Below are positions 26,325-35,110 of a stretch of 64,000 bases of DNA, one piece after another. The DNA is from CAMDPA01 sp965223035. Its GTDB lineage: Bacteria > Pseudomonadota > Alphaproteobacteria > Rhizobiales > Hyphomicrobiaceae. How positions within the stretch are numbered: the stretch's first letter is position 1; the number at the start of each line of letters is the position of its first letter. The notes below the pieces were generated by a model, which saw nothing but the letters and a program-made list of their open reading frames with translations, had not been told where the DNA came from and did no database searches. Where the stretch lies: assembly GCA_965223035.1 (NCBI GenBank), contig OZ244980.1, forward strand, positions 1,364,001 through 1,428,000, in the 5' to 3' direction. A program made the translations under genes and the position numbers.

Positions 26325-27386
26325 CTAGGCCCTATGCTGTAGCTCATCGGAACCGGGCGCGTACCGATAGGCGCGAAACACGAAGTTGCAGTCGCCTTGC
26401 GACGGTCCGCCGGGCATGTTCGACCAGTATGGTGAAACGTATTCCCATACGATTTCGCCAGATGGCGTGACTTCGAAAATTCGCCCCCAAATGCCCTCAC
26501 ATATCAGCGTGTTCCCGCTCCATAGGCGTTGGGCCCCGGAAATGAAATGGCTATGAAACGAATGGCTGGGATTTCCTTGGTACTCCCAAACTGTCTCGCC
26601 GGAACCGCGATCAAATTCAATGACTTTGGAGCCAAACGGCCGTTGGCCGTCGCGATTCGCAAAGATGAGGATGTTGCCGTTGTCCAGCTGGTGGGGATCG
26701 TGCGGTCCGCCCCAGCCCAAATCCTGTCGTTGCCAGGTAACCCTGCCTGATGGCCGCTCGATGATGGCCAACAAATCGATCATACGAAAGCACACCAGCA
26801 CACTGCCGTCGGCAAGCGGGGCGATGGTGTTGGCATGGGCGAATTCGCGCCGGTGATGGCCCTCAGGAAGCGGATACCTTTCTGGATCGATGTGATCGTA
26901 AATGTGCCATTCCCAGACTATTCTGCCGGCCCGATCCACTTCGCGGATATAGTCACCCCAAATTCCATCTGCGGTTTCGCTTCCAGGCACACCCCCTTTG
27001 ATGCGGTTCGCATACTGACCGGGGAGAATTTCCCAGCCCAAATAGACGAGGTTGCCACCCTCCAACTGGCGGAAGTCATGGTGCTGATGGTCGTCACGAT
27101 ACTCCCATACAACGTTGCCGTCCCAATCGATCTCCTGGATCAGTCCACCTTTGGGTGGAAACGGTGGTCCAACAGGCGTGGTTGAGGCAACGAGCAGATT
27201 GCCGTTCTTCAACAAGTACCCGTAGTTTCCTGGATCGCCGGGGAGCGCCCATTCTTTGACCACGCGGCCTTCCATATCGACAAGCAGCGTTGCCTGCTTC
27301 GCGTTATGCAGCGGCGAAAAAATGGTAAATCCCTCGGTCGCGCGTGCGCGATCGTACAGGATCAGACCGTCTTTGTTACAGCGCAT
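26325..27386 (-). CDS. Arylsulfotransferase (ASST)-family beta-propeller, no export signal
   Basis: A 353-residue propeller protein. Blade motifs repeat along the chain: GNVVWEYRDD, GRIVWEWHIYD, GETVWEYQGN, GEIVWEYVSP. Conserved histidines stand in QHHDFRQLEGGN, FAHANTIAPLADGS, GGPHDPHQLDNGN and HFISGAQRLWSGN. Classical ASST moves sulfate between phenols in the periplasm by a histidine intermediate; this protein starts MRCNKDGLILYDRARA with no signal peptide, so it should be cytosolic and its reaction is uncertain. It is the last gene of the presumed operon TAXI-TRAP-ASST-oxygenase-ASST; only 6 bp separate it from the oxygenase. Confidence 0.8.
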   Translation of the reverse strand: MRCNKDGLILYDRARATEGFTIFSPLHNAKQATLLVDMEGRVVKEWALPGDPGNYGYLLKNGNLLVASTTPVGPPFPPKGGLIQEIDWDGNVVWEYRDDHQHHDFRQLEGGNLVYLGWEILPGQYANRIKGGVPGSETADGIWGDYIREVDRAGRIVWEWHIYDHIDPERYPLPEGHHRREFAHANTIAPLADGSVLVCFRMIDLLAIIERPSGRVTWQRQDLGWGGPHDPHQLDNGNILIFANRDGQRPFGSKVIEFDRGSGETVWEYQGNPSHSFHSHFISGAQRLWSGNTLICEGIWGRIFEVTPSGEIVWEYVSPYWSNMPGGPSQGDCNFVFRAYRYAPGSDELQHRA

Positions 27387-27392
27387 ACCGTC

Positions 27393-28556
27393 CTACCAGC
27401 GTACCGGGTTGGGGTCGATGCCAAGAGCGACCTTTCCGTAGGTGGTGCCATTGACATCCCAATTGAGCGCGATCTGGTTGGCGCCAGCGTGGATATCGCG
27501 GAACGCGCGCTGAATGTCGTTGGACAGAAACAGGCCGGTCGCGCCGGAAGCGTACATGATGCGGTCGATAGCCTTTATCGCCAGGTTTGATACGTAGGCC
27601 ATGTCGCGTTTGTTGCGCGCTCGAATTTCGATCGGCAATTCGTCGTAGTGTTCGAGGTGCTGCATGGTTTCCCGCAAATTCTCCAACACAATGAGCCGGG
27701 CAGCGCGCAGATCGGAGGCCGATTCGGCAATGCGCAGTTGCAGGCTTTGAAACTCCGCGATCTTCGGCCCAAATCTGGACATGCGCGATTTCGTGTCTTC
27801 GACGAAGTTCTCCAGCGCGCCCTCGGCCGCGCCGATGAGAACAGAAGCGAGGCTGTAGGGACAGACGGACCATTGCGGGACGCGGAACACCGCGGCTGTG
27901 TCGAACCAAGGCCCGCGCGCTGCTACCGGCATGGTACGGTGGTACGGCAGAAAGACCCGCTCGATCGCGATGTCTTTGCTGCCGGTCCCCTGTAGGCCCA
28001 TGACGTGCCAGTTGTCGACGACGGTGCAGTCTGCCTGCGGCAGCAGGATCTTGTGCATCTTGCCATCGATTGAGGTACCCGACAGGTGCCAGTCAGCGAA
28101 ATCACAGCCGCTGGAAAAATTGAACCGCGTTGTCACCAGCCAGCCGCCGTTAGTCGCATCCAGCCGCGCTTGGGGCGCATTGCCAGATGCTACGAGCGTT
28201 TCCGGGTTATCGGCCCAAATGTCGTGCTGTGCCTCAAGGGAATAGGTGGCGGCGGTGTGGTTGTGTTCGGCAAGCACCGCGTAAACCCATCCGCTCGATC
28301 CGCAGCCCTTCGCCAGTTCCATCGCGATCTCGCACAGCACGTCCCAACCCAGCTCGTAGCCGCCGTAGGCCTTCGGCTTACAGACATTGAGAAGTCCCGA
28401 CGACCGCATCGCTTCGAAATTCGCATCGGGGACGCGGCGTTGCTTCTCGCATTCGACGGCGTTTTGGCGCAGTAATGGAATGAGCGATCGCGCGTGCGAC
28501 ACCAGGTCTTGACGATCCGGCATGCGCACCAAGTTATCGTTTGTCGGGTTTTCCAT
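27393..28556 (-). CDS. Acyl-CoA dehydrogenase-fold flavin monooxygenase (group D)
   Basis: A 387-residue member of the same group as the gene at 20828: QRRVPDANFEAMRSSGLL, GGYELGWDVLCEIAMELAKG, RFNFSSGCDFADWHLSG, GLQGTGSKDIAIE, and a C-terminal AFRDIHAGANQIALNWDVNG. These oxygenases use reduced flavin supplied by a partner reductase, which is not encoded nearby. It lies between two ASST-like genes, 6 bp from one and 24 bp from the other, so all three are probably co-transcribed and may act on the same compound. The substrate is unknown. Confidence 0.85.
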   Translation of the reverse strand: MENPTNDNLVRMPDRQDLVSHARSLIPLLRQNAVECEKQRRVPDANFEAMRSSGLLNVCKPKAYGGYELGWDVLCEIAMELAKGCGSSGWVYAVLAEHNHTAATYSLEAQHDIWADNPETLVASGNAPQARLDATNGGWLVTTRFNFSSGCDFADWHLSGTSIDGKMHKILLPQADCTVVDNWHVMGLQGTGSKDIAIERVFLPYHRTMPVAARGPWFDTAAVFRVPQWSVCPYSLASVLIGAAEGALENFVEDTKSRMSRFGPKIAEFQSLQLRIAESASDLRAARLIVLENLRETMQHLEHYDELPIEIRARNKRDMAYVSNLAIKAIDRIMYASGATGLFLSNDIQRAFRDIHAGANQIALNWDVNGTTYGKVALGIDPNPVRW

Positions 28557-28580
28557 GGTCCCTGCCGTTTGGATCGCGGC

Positions 28581-29660
28581 TCAGGAATAGAGCCGTCCTT
28601 CGAGGCGTCCCCTGATCTCAGGGCTATCCGGTGCATAGCGATAGGCGCGGAACAGGCTGCTTGCATCGCCTTGTGATGGTCCGCGTCGCACGTTCTGCGT
28701 GATGAAGGGGCTTATGTATTCCCACACGATCTCGCCATCAGGTGTGACTTCGAATATCCGTCCCCATATGCCTTCGCAAATGAGTGTGTTACCGCTCGCC
28801 AGCCGCTGGGCACCACTTGTTCGGCAACTATCGAAGGTCTGCGTGGGATTCCCCCAGTATTCCCAGACGTTTTCATTGGTTTTGGGATCAAATTCGATGA
28901 CCGCCGAACCACGTGGGATCAAGCCGTCGCGGTTCGCGAAAACCATGTAATTGCCGTTGTCCAGTTGGTGGCAGTCATGCGGCCCGCCCCAGTCGCGCTC
29001 CTTGCGCTCCCAGAGGAACTTGCCGGTCTTCCGATCGATGACGGCAACCAGGTCCAATGAGCGTAAGGTGATCATGATGTTGCCGTCACGCATGGGAAAC
29101 ACGGTATTGGCATGGCCGTAGTCGTCGGGTACGCTCAAAGGAGAAAGCGGATACTTCTCAATCTCCATGTGTTCGCAAACCCGCCACTCCCACACCAGCT
29201 TTCCGCCGCGGTCGACCTCGCGCAGGACATCCGCCCAGACGGTCTCTCCCGGGCGAGGTGGTTCAAAATCAGCCTTGATGCGAGCAACATGTTCGGCGGG
29301 CATTTCTTCCCACCCAATGTAGATCAGATGGCCGTTTGGCAGCTGTCGGAAGTCGTGGTGCTGAAGGTGATCGACATACTGCCAAACAACATGTCCATCC
29401 CAGTCAACTTCCTGGATCAGCCCGCCCTTGGCCGCAAGCATCGGTCCTTGTGACGTTCGGGTCGATGACAGTAGATTGCCGTTGGGCAGGAGATAGGCAT
29501 AGTTGCCCGGCATGGCCGGCCGCTGCCATTCATGTACGACTTCGCCATTCATATTGACGATAACGGTCTTTTTCGTCTGACCCAGCGGAGAAAACAGTGT
29601 GAAGCCCGGGGTTGCCCGGTCCCTGTCATGTTCAACCAGCCCTCGCTGCAGGTATCTCAT
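28581..29660 (-). CDS. Arylsulfotransferase (ASST)-family beta-propeller, no export signal
   Basis: A 359-residue paralogue of the gene at 26325, with the same blade motifs (GHVVWQYVDH, GKLVWEWRVCEH, NENVWEYWGN, GEIVWEYISP) and histidine motifs LQHHDFRQLPNGH, YGHANTVFPMRDG and GGPHDCHQLDNGN. At the fourth site, where its paralogues have H-ISG or HFISG, it reads CRTSGAQRLASGN, so a conserved histidine is lost. ATG 29660 (MRYLQRGLVEHDRDRATPG) is chosen by alignment with the paralogue's start; the frame runs on to 29789 into the permease gene. No signal peptide. Confidence 0.8.
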   Translation of the reverse strand: MRYLQRGLVEHDRDRATPGFTLFSPLGQTKKTVIVNMNGEVVHEWQRPAMPGNYAYLLPNGNLLSSTRTSQGPMLAAKGGLIQEVDWDGHVVWQYVDHLQHHDFRQLPNGHLIYIGWEEMPAEHVARIKADFEPPRPGETVWADVLREVDRGGKLVWEWRVCEHMEIEKYPLSPLSVPDDYGHANTVFPMRDGNIMITLRSLDLVAVIDRKTGKFLWERKERDWGGPHDCHQLDNGNYMVFANRDGLIPRGSAVIEFDPKTNENVWEYWGNPTQTFDSCRTSGAQRLASGNTLICEGIWGRIFEVTPDGEIVWEYISPFITQNVRRGPSQGDASSLFRAYRYAPDSPEIRGRLEGRLYS

Positions 29661-29727
29661 AGTCGGCCTGTCTCGTTCTTGAATGCCTTTGAGCCGGCTA
29701 GCTCTGGTCGGCTTGGTTGGGGTGGAC

Positions 29728-31674
29728 TCATCGGGCCATCGCGGTTTTGCCGGGCGACGTCTGAGCGTAGTGCCAAGCAATGAAAGCAATCGCCAACACG
29801 AAGGCAGCCCAGTGCACGGTCGGAAATGTGGTCAAGGCGCCGACCGCCAGCACCAGGCGGGCAACAATCTCCCAGATCGCCAGTCGCCTGCGGTCAAAAC
29901 CCAGGGTCGAACTCGACACCAGATAGATGACCAGCAAGAGACGCAGAACGATTGAGATGAATTCCAGAAGATCGAATTTGACCCCGCTTTGCTCGACGAT
30001 CAGCAGAACGGGATAGTAGGCGAATGCAAATGGTACAATGAACTTCACCATTCCAACCCGCAGCGCGTAAAGAGCCGTCTTGAGCGGCGGTGCCTCCGCG
30101 ATGGATGCGGCCGCGTAGGCTGCAACGGCAACGGGCGGCACGATCGACGACGCCACGCCGTAATAAAGTACGAAGAAGTGGGACACCAGAATCGACAAAC
30201 CGAGATTCTGGAATGACGGCCCCATGATGAGGACGATGCTCAGGTACGCCGGCACCGTCGGAACGCCCATGCCCAGCATGAGACAGGCCAAGGCAGCAAT
30301 CAATAAGACAAAGAACAGGTTGGAGCCTGCAACTTCATTGATGACCTGCGCGAAATCGTTGGGCAGGCCGGTGGCGCCGAGGACGGCCACGATGATTCCC
30401 ACCACGCCAATCGCCATCAGTAGTTCACTAAAGGTCTGCCCGCCGCGGGCAAGCGCCGACAGAAGCAGTGAGGGCTTGTCGCGAACGTCAGGATTGATCA
30501 AGCTGAGCGGGAGCAGCGCGAAAAGTGCGAACATGCCAGCGCCGGATGGGGAGAACCCCAGCAACAAAGATCCAACCACGATACTGATCGGCACAAACAC
30601 CATGATCAGGTTCAGGTAATCCTGTCCGGTGACCTCCAGATCGACATCGGCTTCCGGTGCAGCCTCGATCCCCAGGCGCCGGGCTTCGAAGACGACAGCC
30701 GTGAACAGGCTGGCATAGTAGGCGAGAGCGGGAACAATCGCTGCGATAATGATCGTGAGGTAGGAGATGCCGGTCAAATCCGCCATCACAAGTGCCGCAG
30801 CGCCCATGATCGGCGGCATGATCTGGCCGGCGCTCGACGCGGTTGCTTCAACGCCTCCGGCAAAGGCCGGATCAAAGCCTCGACGCTTGATCATCGGAAT
30901 TGTGATGACGCCAGTCGCCACCACGTTGGTAACCGAACCACCGGTGACAGTGCCGAACAGTGCCGAGGCGGTGATCGCTGCATGCGCCGGCCCACCCCGG
31001 AAGTTCCGCGTCAGCATAAACGCGATCTTGATCAGCGATCGCCCGCCGCCGGTCTGCTGCAAGGTGACGCCCAGCAGCACGAACGGCAGCACCGTGAAGA
31101 TTAAGATCCCCATCAGAATGCCGAGGACCCCGTCGTTCAGATTGAACCAGAGGTCTTCCGCAGAATCGATGAAATTGACGGGTGCCGTTTCAAAGATCCA
31201 TGGCCAATATTCTCCGCTATAGAAATAAATCAGAACAATGATGCCGAAGATGGCCAGCGGAGGTCCCCAAACGCGCCAGCACAAGGTGATGAAGATGGAA
31301 CAGCCGACCAGCGCTACTATCGGGTGAAACAATTTTAGCTCGTACAGGCCCTCCTCGAGCTTTGATACCTCGACGTAGTACAGCCAAAAGACGATAAGCG
31401 CGGTAACGAAAATGATTGCATCTACGATCCAGGCAACATTCTTGAGGGCAGGAAACCTGCTGCCGATGGGTCCTGCCAAGGGATGATTGACCAGAACGAC
31501 AAAGACGGAGATGGCGACGATGAGCGGCCGAATGACCTCGCTGGGATAGGGGCCAAGTTTTGGGATAATCCAGAAACTTGGCGCCGAGTTCACCATGCCG
31601 ATGACGGCAATCGCCAGCGCGGCAATTGTCGCGCCCATGGCCAATGGGCCGGCATTCATTGACTTAGTGTCCAT
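29728..31674 (-). CDS. TRAP transporter fused permease (DctQM, TAXI-type)
   Basis: A 648-residue inner-membrane protein made of an N-terminal DctQ-like helical part (about 1-180) and a DctM-like core. Signature loops are GTVTGGSVTNVVATG, GVEATASSAGQIMPP and GMGVPTVPAYLSIVL. Together with the TAXI binding protein upstream it forms a sodium- or proton-driven importer for an organic acid or related solute. 105 bp follow the TAXI gene and 67 bp precede the ASST-like gene, all in one direction, so the importer probably brings in the substrate of the island. Confidence 0.92.
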   Translation of the reverse strand: MDTKSMNAGPLAMGATIAALAIAVIGMVNSAPSFWIIPKLGPYPSEVIRPLIVAISVFVVLVNHPLAGPIGSRFPALKNVAWIVDAIIFVTALIVFWLYYVEVSKLEEGLYELKLFHPIVALVGCSIFITLCWRVWGPPLAIFGIIVLIYFYSGEYWPWIFETAPVNFIDSAEDLWFNLNDGVLGILMGILIFTVLPFVLLGVTLQQTGGGRSLIKIAFMLTRNFRGGPAHAAITASALFGTVTGGSVTNVVATGVITIPMIKRRGFDPAFAGGVEATASSAGQIMPPIMGAAALVMADLTGISYLTIIIAAIVPALAYYASLFTAVVFEARRLGIEAAPEADVDLEVTGQDYLNLIMVFVPISIVVGSLLLGFSPSGAGMFALFALLPLSLINPDVRDKPSLLLSALARGGQTFSELLMAIGVVGIIVAVLGATGLPNDFAQVINEVAGSNLFFVLLIAALACLMLGMGVPTVPAYLSIVLIMGPSFQNLGLSILVSHFFVLYYGVASSIVPPVAVAAYAAASIAEAPPLKTALYALRVGMVKFIVPFAFAYYPVLLIVEQSGVKFDLLEFISIVLRLLLVIYLVSSSTLGFDRRRLAIWEIVARLVLAVGALTTFPTVHWAAFVLAIAFIAWHYAQTSPGKTAMAR

Positions 31675-31779
31675 CCGAGCTTCGATTCGTGCAGCCTAAG
31701 TCCGGCGCTCGCGGAATGTTCTGGTCCGGTCACCCAGGAACGACCGGTAACTCATGTCAGACCACCAATGCGCATTTTG

Positions 31780-32823
31780 TTATTTCGCGTCGGATGGGAT
31801 CAAGCGCGCCGGAACGTCAATGCCCTTCTCCCGATAGTATTTTAAAGCGCCTTTATGGAGCGGCATGTTCATACCGATGAACGGCCTGGTGGGGTCCATG
31901 GACTTCAAGGTTACAGCGGTCTGCTGCATTTCCTTGAGGTTTTCCCATACCGCCTTGGTCATCTTGTATGCCAGATCATCGGTCAGCTTGTGCGAGACGC
32001 CCAACTGGAACGTACCGCCACTCGTAATGACCGGCTTGTCGTTGTCGACCTGCGACTTATAGGTGCCGGGCGGAATCTCGATTTTGAAGCGCCAGGGTGC
32101 CGAAATCCATTTCTTGAAGCCGGGTTCGTCTCCCTTGACACCCAAGATTCTGAATTTCTGCTTGAGGCCCAACTGCTCAATGACAGACGCGCCAAGCCCG
32201 GCCGGTTGAAACAACACATCCAGCTTACCGTCCAACATGGCCTGCATGCCTGCGCCCCAGGGGAGACGCACGGCGTCGTAGTCCTTCTTGGGTTCCAGGC
32301 CGGTGATGATCCTGATGTAGTTTTGGCTGTTGACGGCGGCGCCACCAGACGGCGGCCCGGTGAAGACGCGTTTGCCCTTGAGATCATGCAGGGTCTTGAT
32401 GCCTGAACCTGCGAACGTGATCGGGTGGCTGACGACCGCCAGCCAGCCATAGAGCGCTCGGGTGTTTTTAGACGCGGCGATCGCCTTGTCTTTCAGCCTT
32501 TTGTACATCCGTTCGCCCTTGCTCATGAACAGGTACACCGCAGTGGGGAACGGCATGACCTCCAATTTGCCAGAGCCAAGCTTCATCGCCGATCTGGTCA
32601 GCGTCTGCGCATGATTGACCTGGACGTTGATACCAAGTTCGCGCTTCCAGATCTTGCTGGCAACGATCGTCATGGTGTGGCCGGGGCCGCCTTGCGCATC
32701 TGTATCCGCGCGAAGAATGCCTTGAGCGGCGGCAGGTGAGGCTGCCCCAGCGACTGCCATGGCAAAGATAGCGGTCCACCGCGACGTGTTTCGTGGCGTG
32801 GCTGTTCGCGCAAACCTGTGCAT
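31780..32823 (-). CDS. TAXI-family TRAP transporter solute-binding protein
   Basis: A 347-residue periplasmic protein with the signal peptide TAIFAMAVAGAASPAAAQG. The TAXI pattern continues with GGPGHTMTIVASKIWKRELG, then GKRVFTGPPSGGAAVN and LDVLFQPAGLGASVIEQL. It captures the ligand for the fused TRAP permease just downstream. GAGGAGACG directly before ATG 32823 settles the start; the open frame extends another 28 codons upstream. First gene of the presumed five-gene minus-strand operon. Confidence 0.92.
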   Translation of the reverse strand: MHRFARTATPRNTSRWTAIFAMAVAGAASPAAAQGILRADTDAQGGPGHTMTIVASKIWKRELGINVQVNHAQTLTRSAMKLGSGKLEVMPFPTAVYLFMSKGERMYKRLKDKAIAASKNTRALYGWLAVVSHPITFAGSGIKTLHDLKGKRVFTGPPSGGAAVNSQNYIRIITGLEPKKDYDAVRLPWGAGMQAMLDGKLDVLFQPAGLGASVIEQLGLKQKFRILGVKGDEPGFKKWISAPWRFKIEIPPGTYKSQVDNDKPVITSGGTFQLGVSHKLTDDLAYKMTKAVWENLKEMQQTAVTLKSMDPTRPFIGMNMPLHKGALKYYREKGIDVPARLIPSDAK

Positions 32824-32984
32824 CGTCTCCTCCGTCTGAATGGTTTTGGCGCCCAATTCTGTGGGTTCTTGCCGCAAGGCACGGGTTGGCCCGCAGAGCG
32901 CGATCATGATCGGGCGGCCGTATTGTCGTGTCTAATGCCGATTGCGCCGCCAGCCCATAAGATTCCTCTATATGCCCATAAGCC

Positions 32985-33866
32985 TCAGGCCTCGTTGAGA
33001 ACGTAGGCCCGAATGTAGGAGATGAAGGACTGCAAGAATTTGGGCGGCGAGGACTCGCGCCGATAGGCAATGCCGGTCTTATAGCGCCACAACGAGCCCT
33101 GGATCGGCAGCACGACGAGCCCGTCGCAGATCGGATGGTCGGCGATCACTTTCGGCGCCGTCCCGAGCAGTTCGGTGGAACGCAGTATCGAAAGCATCGA
33201 CATGTTCGAATCGCATTCGACGTCAATGCGCGGCGGTGCGAGGTCGAATGCCGAAAAGTAGCCGCCAAGGCGCGAGACGGTCAGCTCATCGTTTTTCATC
33301 TGCGTCCACGAGAATTCGAGAAGATCGCTTGCCGACACGGATTTGCGCTTTGCTAGCGGATGCCTGGCGCTGCACATCACCACACGCTCCATGTCCAGCA
33401 GCGGTTCCATGACGACGTCGGGGTAGACCTGAACCTCCAGAGCAAGGCACGCGATGTCGAGCTTGCCTTCGCGCAGCATCGCTAGTAGTGGACGACTGGC
33501 ATCGCCGACAACGCTAAAATTCACGCCCGCTAACTCCTTACGCGCCGCCGAAATCGCTTCGGGGATGTAGATCGTCTGCCAGGCTGGAATTGCGCCGATC
33601 TTGATGTGCCCCTGCCGGCCACCCTTGAAGTTCTCGATTTCGGATCTGGCATGTTCAAATTCGAGCATCATCAGCCTGGCGCGGCGGGCGAGCATCTGAC
33701 CATAGACGGTTAGTTCAACCCCGCCCGCATGGCGCTCGAACAAGGACGCCTCGAGATGCTGTTCTAGGACCCGGATGTTCCGTGTCAGGGCCGGCTGGGT
33801 TATGTTGAGTACGCGCGCGGCCTTCGACACCCCGCCCTGCTCGGCGACGGCGAGGAAGTGCGACAA
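32985..33866 (-). CDS. LysR-family transcriptional regulator
   Basis: A 293-residue LysR protein: helix-turn-helix GGVSKAARVLNITQPALTRN in the first 40 residues, then a full effector domain (HIKIGAIPAWQTIYIPEAI onward). The likely start is TTG 33866, only two codons after GGATCGGCTA; no in-frame ATG lies upstream, so a slightly longer product from another rare start cannot be excluded. It sits between the TAXI-TRAP-ASST operon (same strand, 161 bp downstream) and the divergent dehydrogenase operon, which is the classic place for the regulator of both. Confidence 0.9.
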   Translation of the reverse strand: MSHFLAVAEQGGVSKAARVLNITQPALTRNIRVLEQHLEASLFERHAGGVELTVYGQMLARRARLMMLEFEHARSEIENFKGGRQGHIKIGAIPAWQTIYIPEAISAARKELAGVNFSVVGDASRPLLAMLREGKLDIACLALEVQVYPDVVMEPLLDMERVVMCSARHPLAKRKSVSASDLLEFSWTQMKNDELTVSRLGGYFSAFDLAPPRIDVECDSNMSMLSILRSTELLGTAPKVIADHPICDGLVVLPIQGSLWRYKTGIAYRRESSPPKFLQSFISYIRAYVLNEA

Positions 33867-33917
33867 TAGCCGATCGATTCCCGGATATGTCGAGCCTTGC
33901 GGAATCCTGAACCTCCC

Positions 33918-33953
33918 ATAGATTGAATTTATGGTGGGTGATCACGATGATCA
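33918..33953. promoter_or_regulatory. Candidate LysR-binding sites in the divergent intergenic region
   Basis: ATAGATTGAATTTAT (33918-33932) has the T-N11-A form of a LysR box with ATA/TAT ends. Just beside it TGATCA-CGA-TGATCA (33939-33953) is a second repeated site. They lie about 60-90 bp before the LysR start and 185-220 bp before the dehydrogenase gene. Pattern seen; role inferred. Confidence 0.45.
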
Positions 33954-34136
33954 TTGGCGGCTCGATTGTCAACGTCTTCACCGGCAAAACGGCGCGGTAG
34001 AGCCAGGTTTGGCGGGATCGCCGGAGCACGGGATCAGACCAACCGATAACTGCCCTTTATGGCTGGTGACCGTGTTCGGCATTGGACGCTGGCGCTGAAG
34101 CTGCCTAGATTCCGCCGGCAAACGAGAGGATCGGAA

Positions 34137-35093
34137 ATGGCGGTCAGCGCATCTAAAATCACCGATGTGGCGGTGGTCGGATTCGGCACCATGGGCGAAG
34201 GCATCGCCCAGAACTTCGCGGAAGCCGGCTTTCGTGCGCGAGCCATCGACCGGGATCGGCAGGTGCTTGATCGCGGCATCGAGCAGATGGCGGCCAACCT
34301 GCGCACCGCGAAAACCCACGGTCTGCTGCGTGACCAACCGGAAGCCGTGCTGTCGCGCGTCGCATGCTTCACCTGGGACGACTTGGAGGATGCTGTTGCG
34401 GATTGCCAGCTTGTGGTCGAAACCGTGCCTGAGGTTCTCTCCATCAAACGGGAGGTCTTTTCGCGGCTCGACACGCTGCCAGGCGACATCCTGCTCGCCA
34501 CCAACACCAGCAGCATGACGGTCAGCCAGATAACCGAAGGCATGGCGACCAGCGATCGGGTTGTCGGCCTGCACTATTTCAATCCGGCTCATCTGATCCC
34601 GGCGGTCGAGATCCACAAGGCACCGGGAACGGCGGCGTGGGCGATTGAGGCGGCGCAAGGCGTCATGACAAGGGCCGGCAAGGTGCCGGTCCTGGTCCGC
34701 AAGGAAATTCCGGGCTTTATCATCAATCGCCTGACAGGCGCCCTCGAACGCGAGATCGACCACCTGCTCGACGAAGGCGTCACGACGCCGGACGAGTTGG
34801 ACACCGCGATCAAGGCAAGCATCGGTCTGCGGCTGGCCTGCATCGGCCCCATGGAGGCTGAGGATTTTATCGGACTCGATACGGCCGAACGCGTCTCAAA
34901 TGCGCTTTTCAAGGTGCTCAGTAACGCCACCAAAGCATCTCCAGGCCTCGCCCAGAAGGTGCAGCGCGGCGAACTGGGCCTGAAATCGGGTAAGGGCTGG
35001 TATGATTATTCGAACACAAGCCGCCGAGAAATTCTGCGCGTACGCAACGAAAAACTGATCCGCCAACTTCACATTTATCGGGACCACAAATAA
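34137..35093 (+). CDS. 3-hydroxyacyl-CoA dehydrogenase family protein
   Basis: A 318-residue single-function dehydrogenase: Rossmann motif VVGFGTMGEGIAQNFAEAG, the catalytic segment TNTSSMTVSQI followed by HYFNPAHLIPAVEI, and the C-terminal dimer domain ending LKSGKGWYDYS. It oxidises a 3-hydroxyacyl-CoA (or a 3-hydroxy acid) with NAD. ATG 34137 follows CGAGAGGATCGGAA. It leads a three-gene operon with FAH and SDR genes, divergent from the LysR gene. In this setting a ring-derived hydroxyacyl intermediate is more likely than a fatty acid. Confidence 0.9.
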   Translation: MAVSASKITDVAVVGFGTMGEGIAQNFAEAGFRARAIDRDRQVLDRGIEQMAANLRTAKTHGLLRDQPEAVLSRVACFTWDDLEDAVADCQLVVETVPEVLSIKREVFSRLDTLPGDILLATNTSSMTVSQITEGMATSDRVVGLHYFNPAHLIPAVEIHKAPGTAAWAIEAAQGVMTRAGKVPVLVRKEIPGFIINRLTGALEREIDHLLDEGVTTPDELDTAIKASIGLRLACIGPMEAEDFIGLDTAERVSNALFKVLSNATKASPGLAQKVQRGELGLKSGKGWYDYSNTSRREILRVRNEKLIRQLHIYRDHK

Positions 35094-35110
35094 CCGAGCC
35101 ACCAGCCGCC

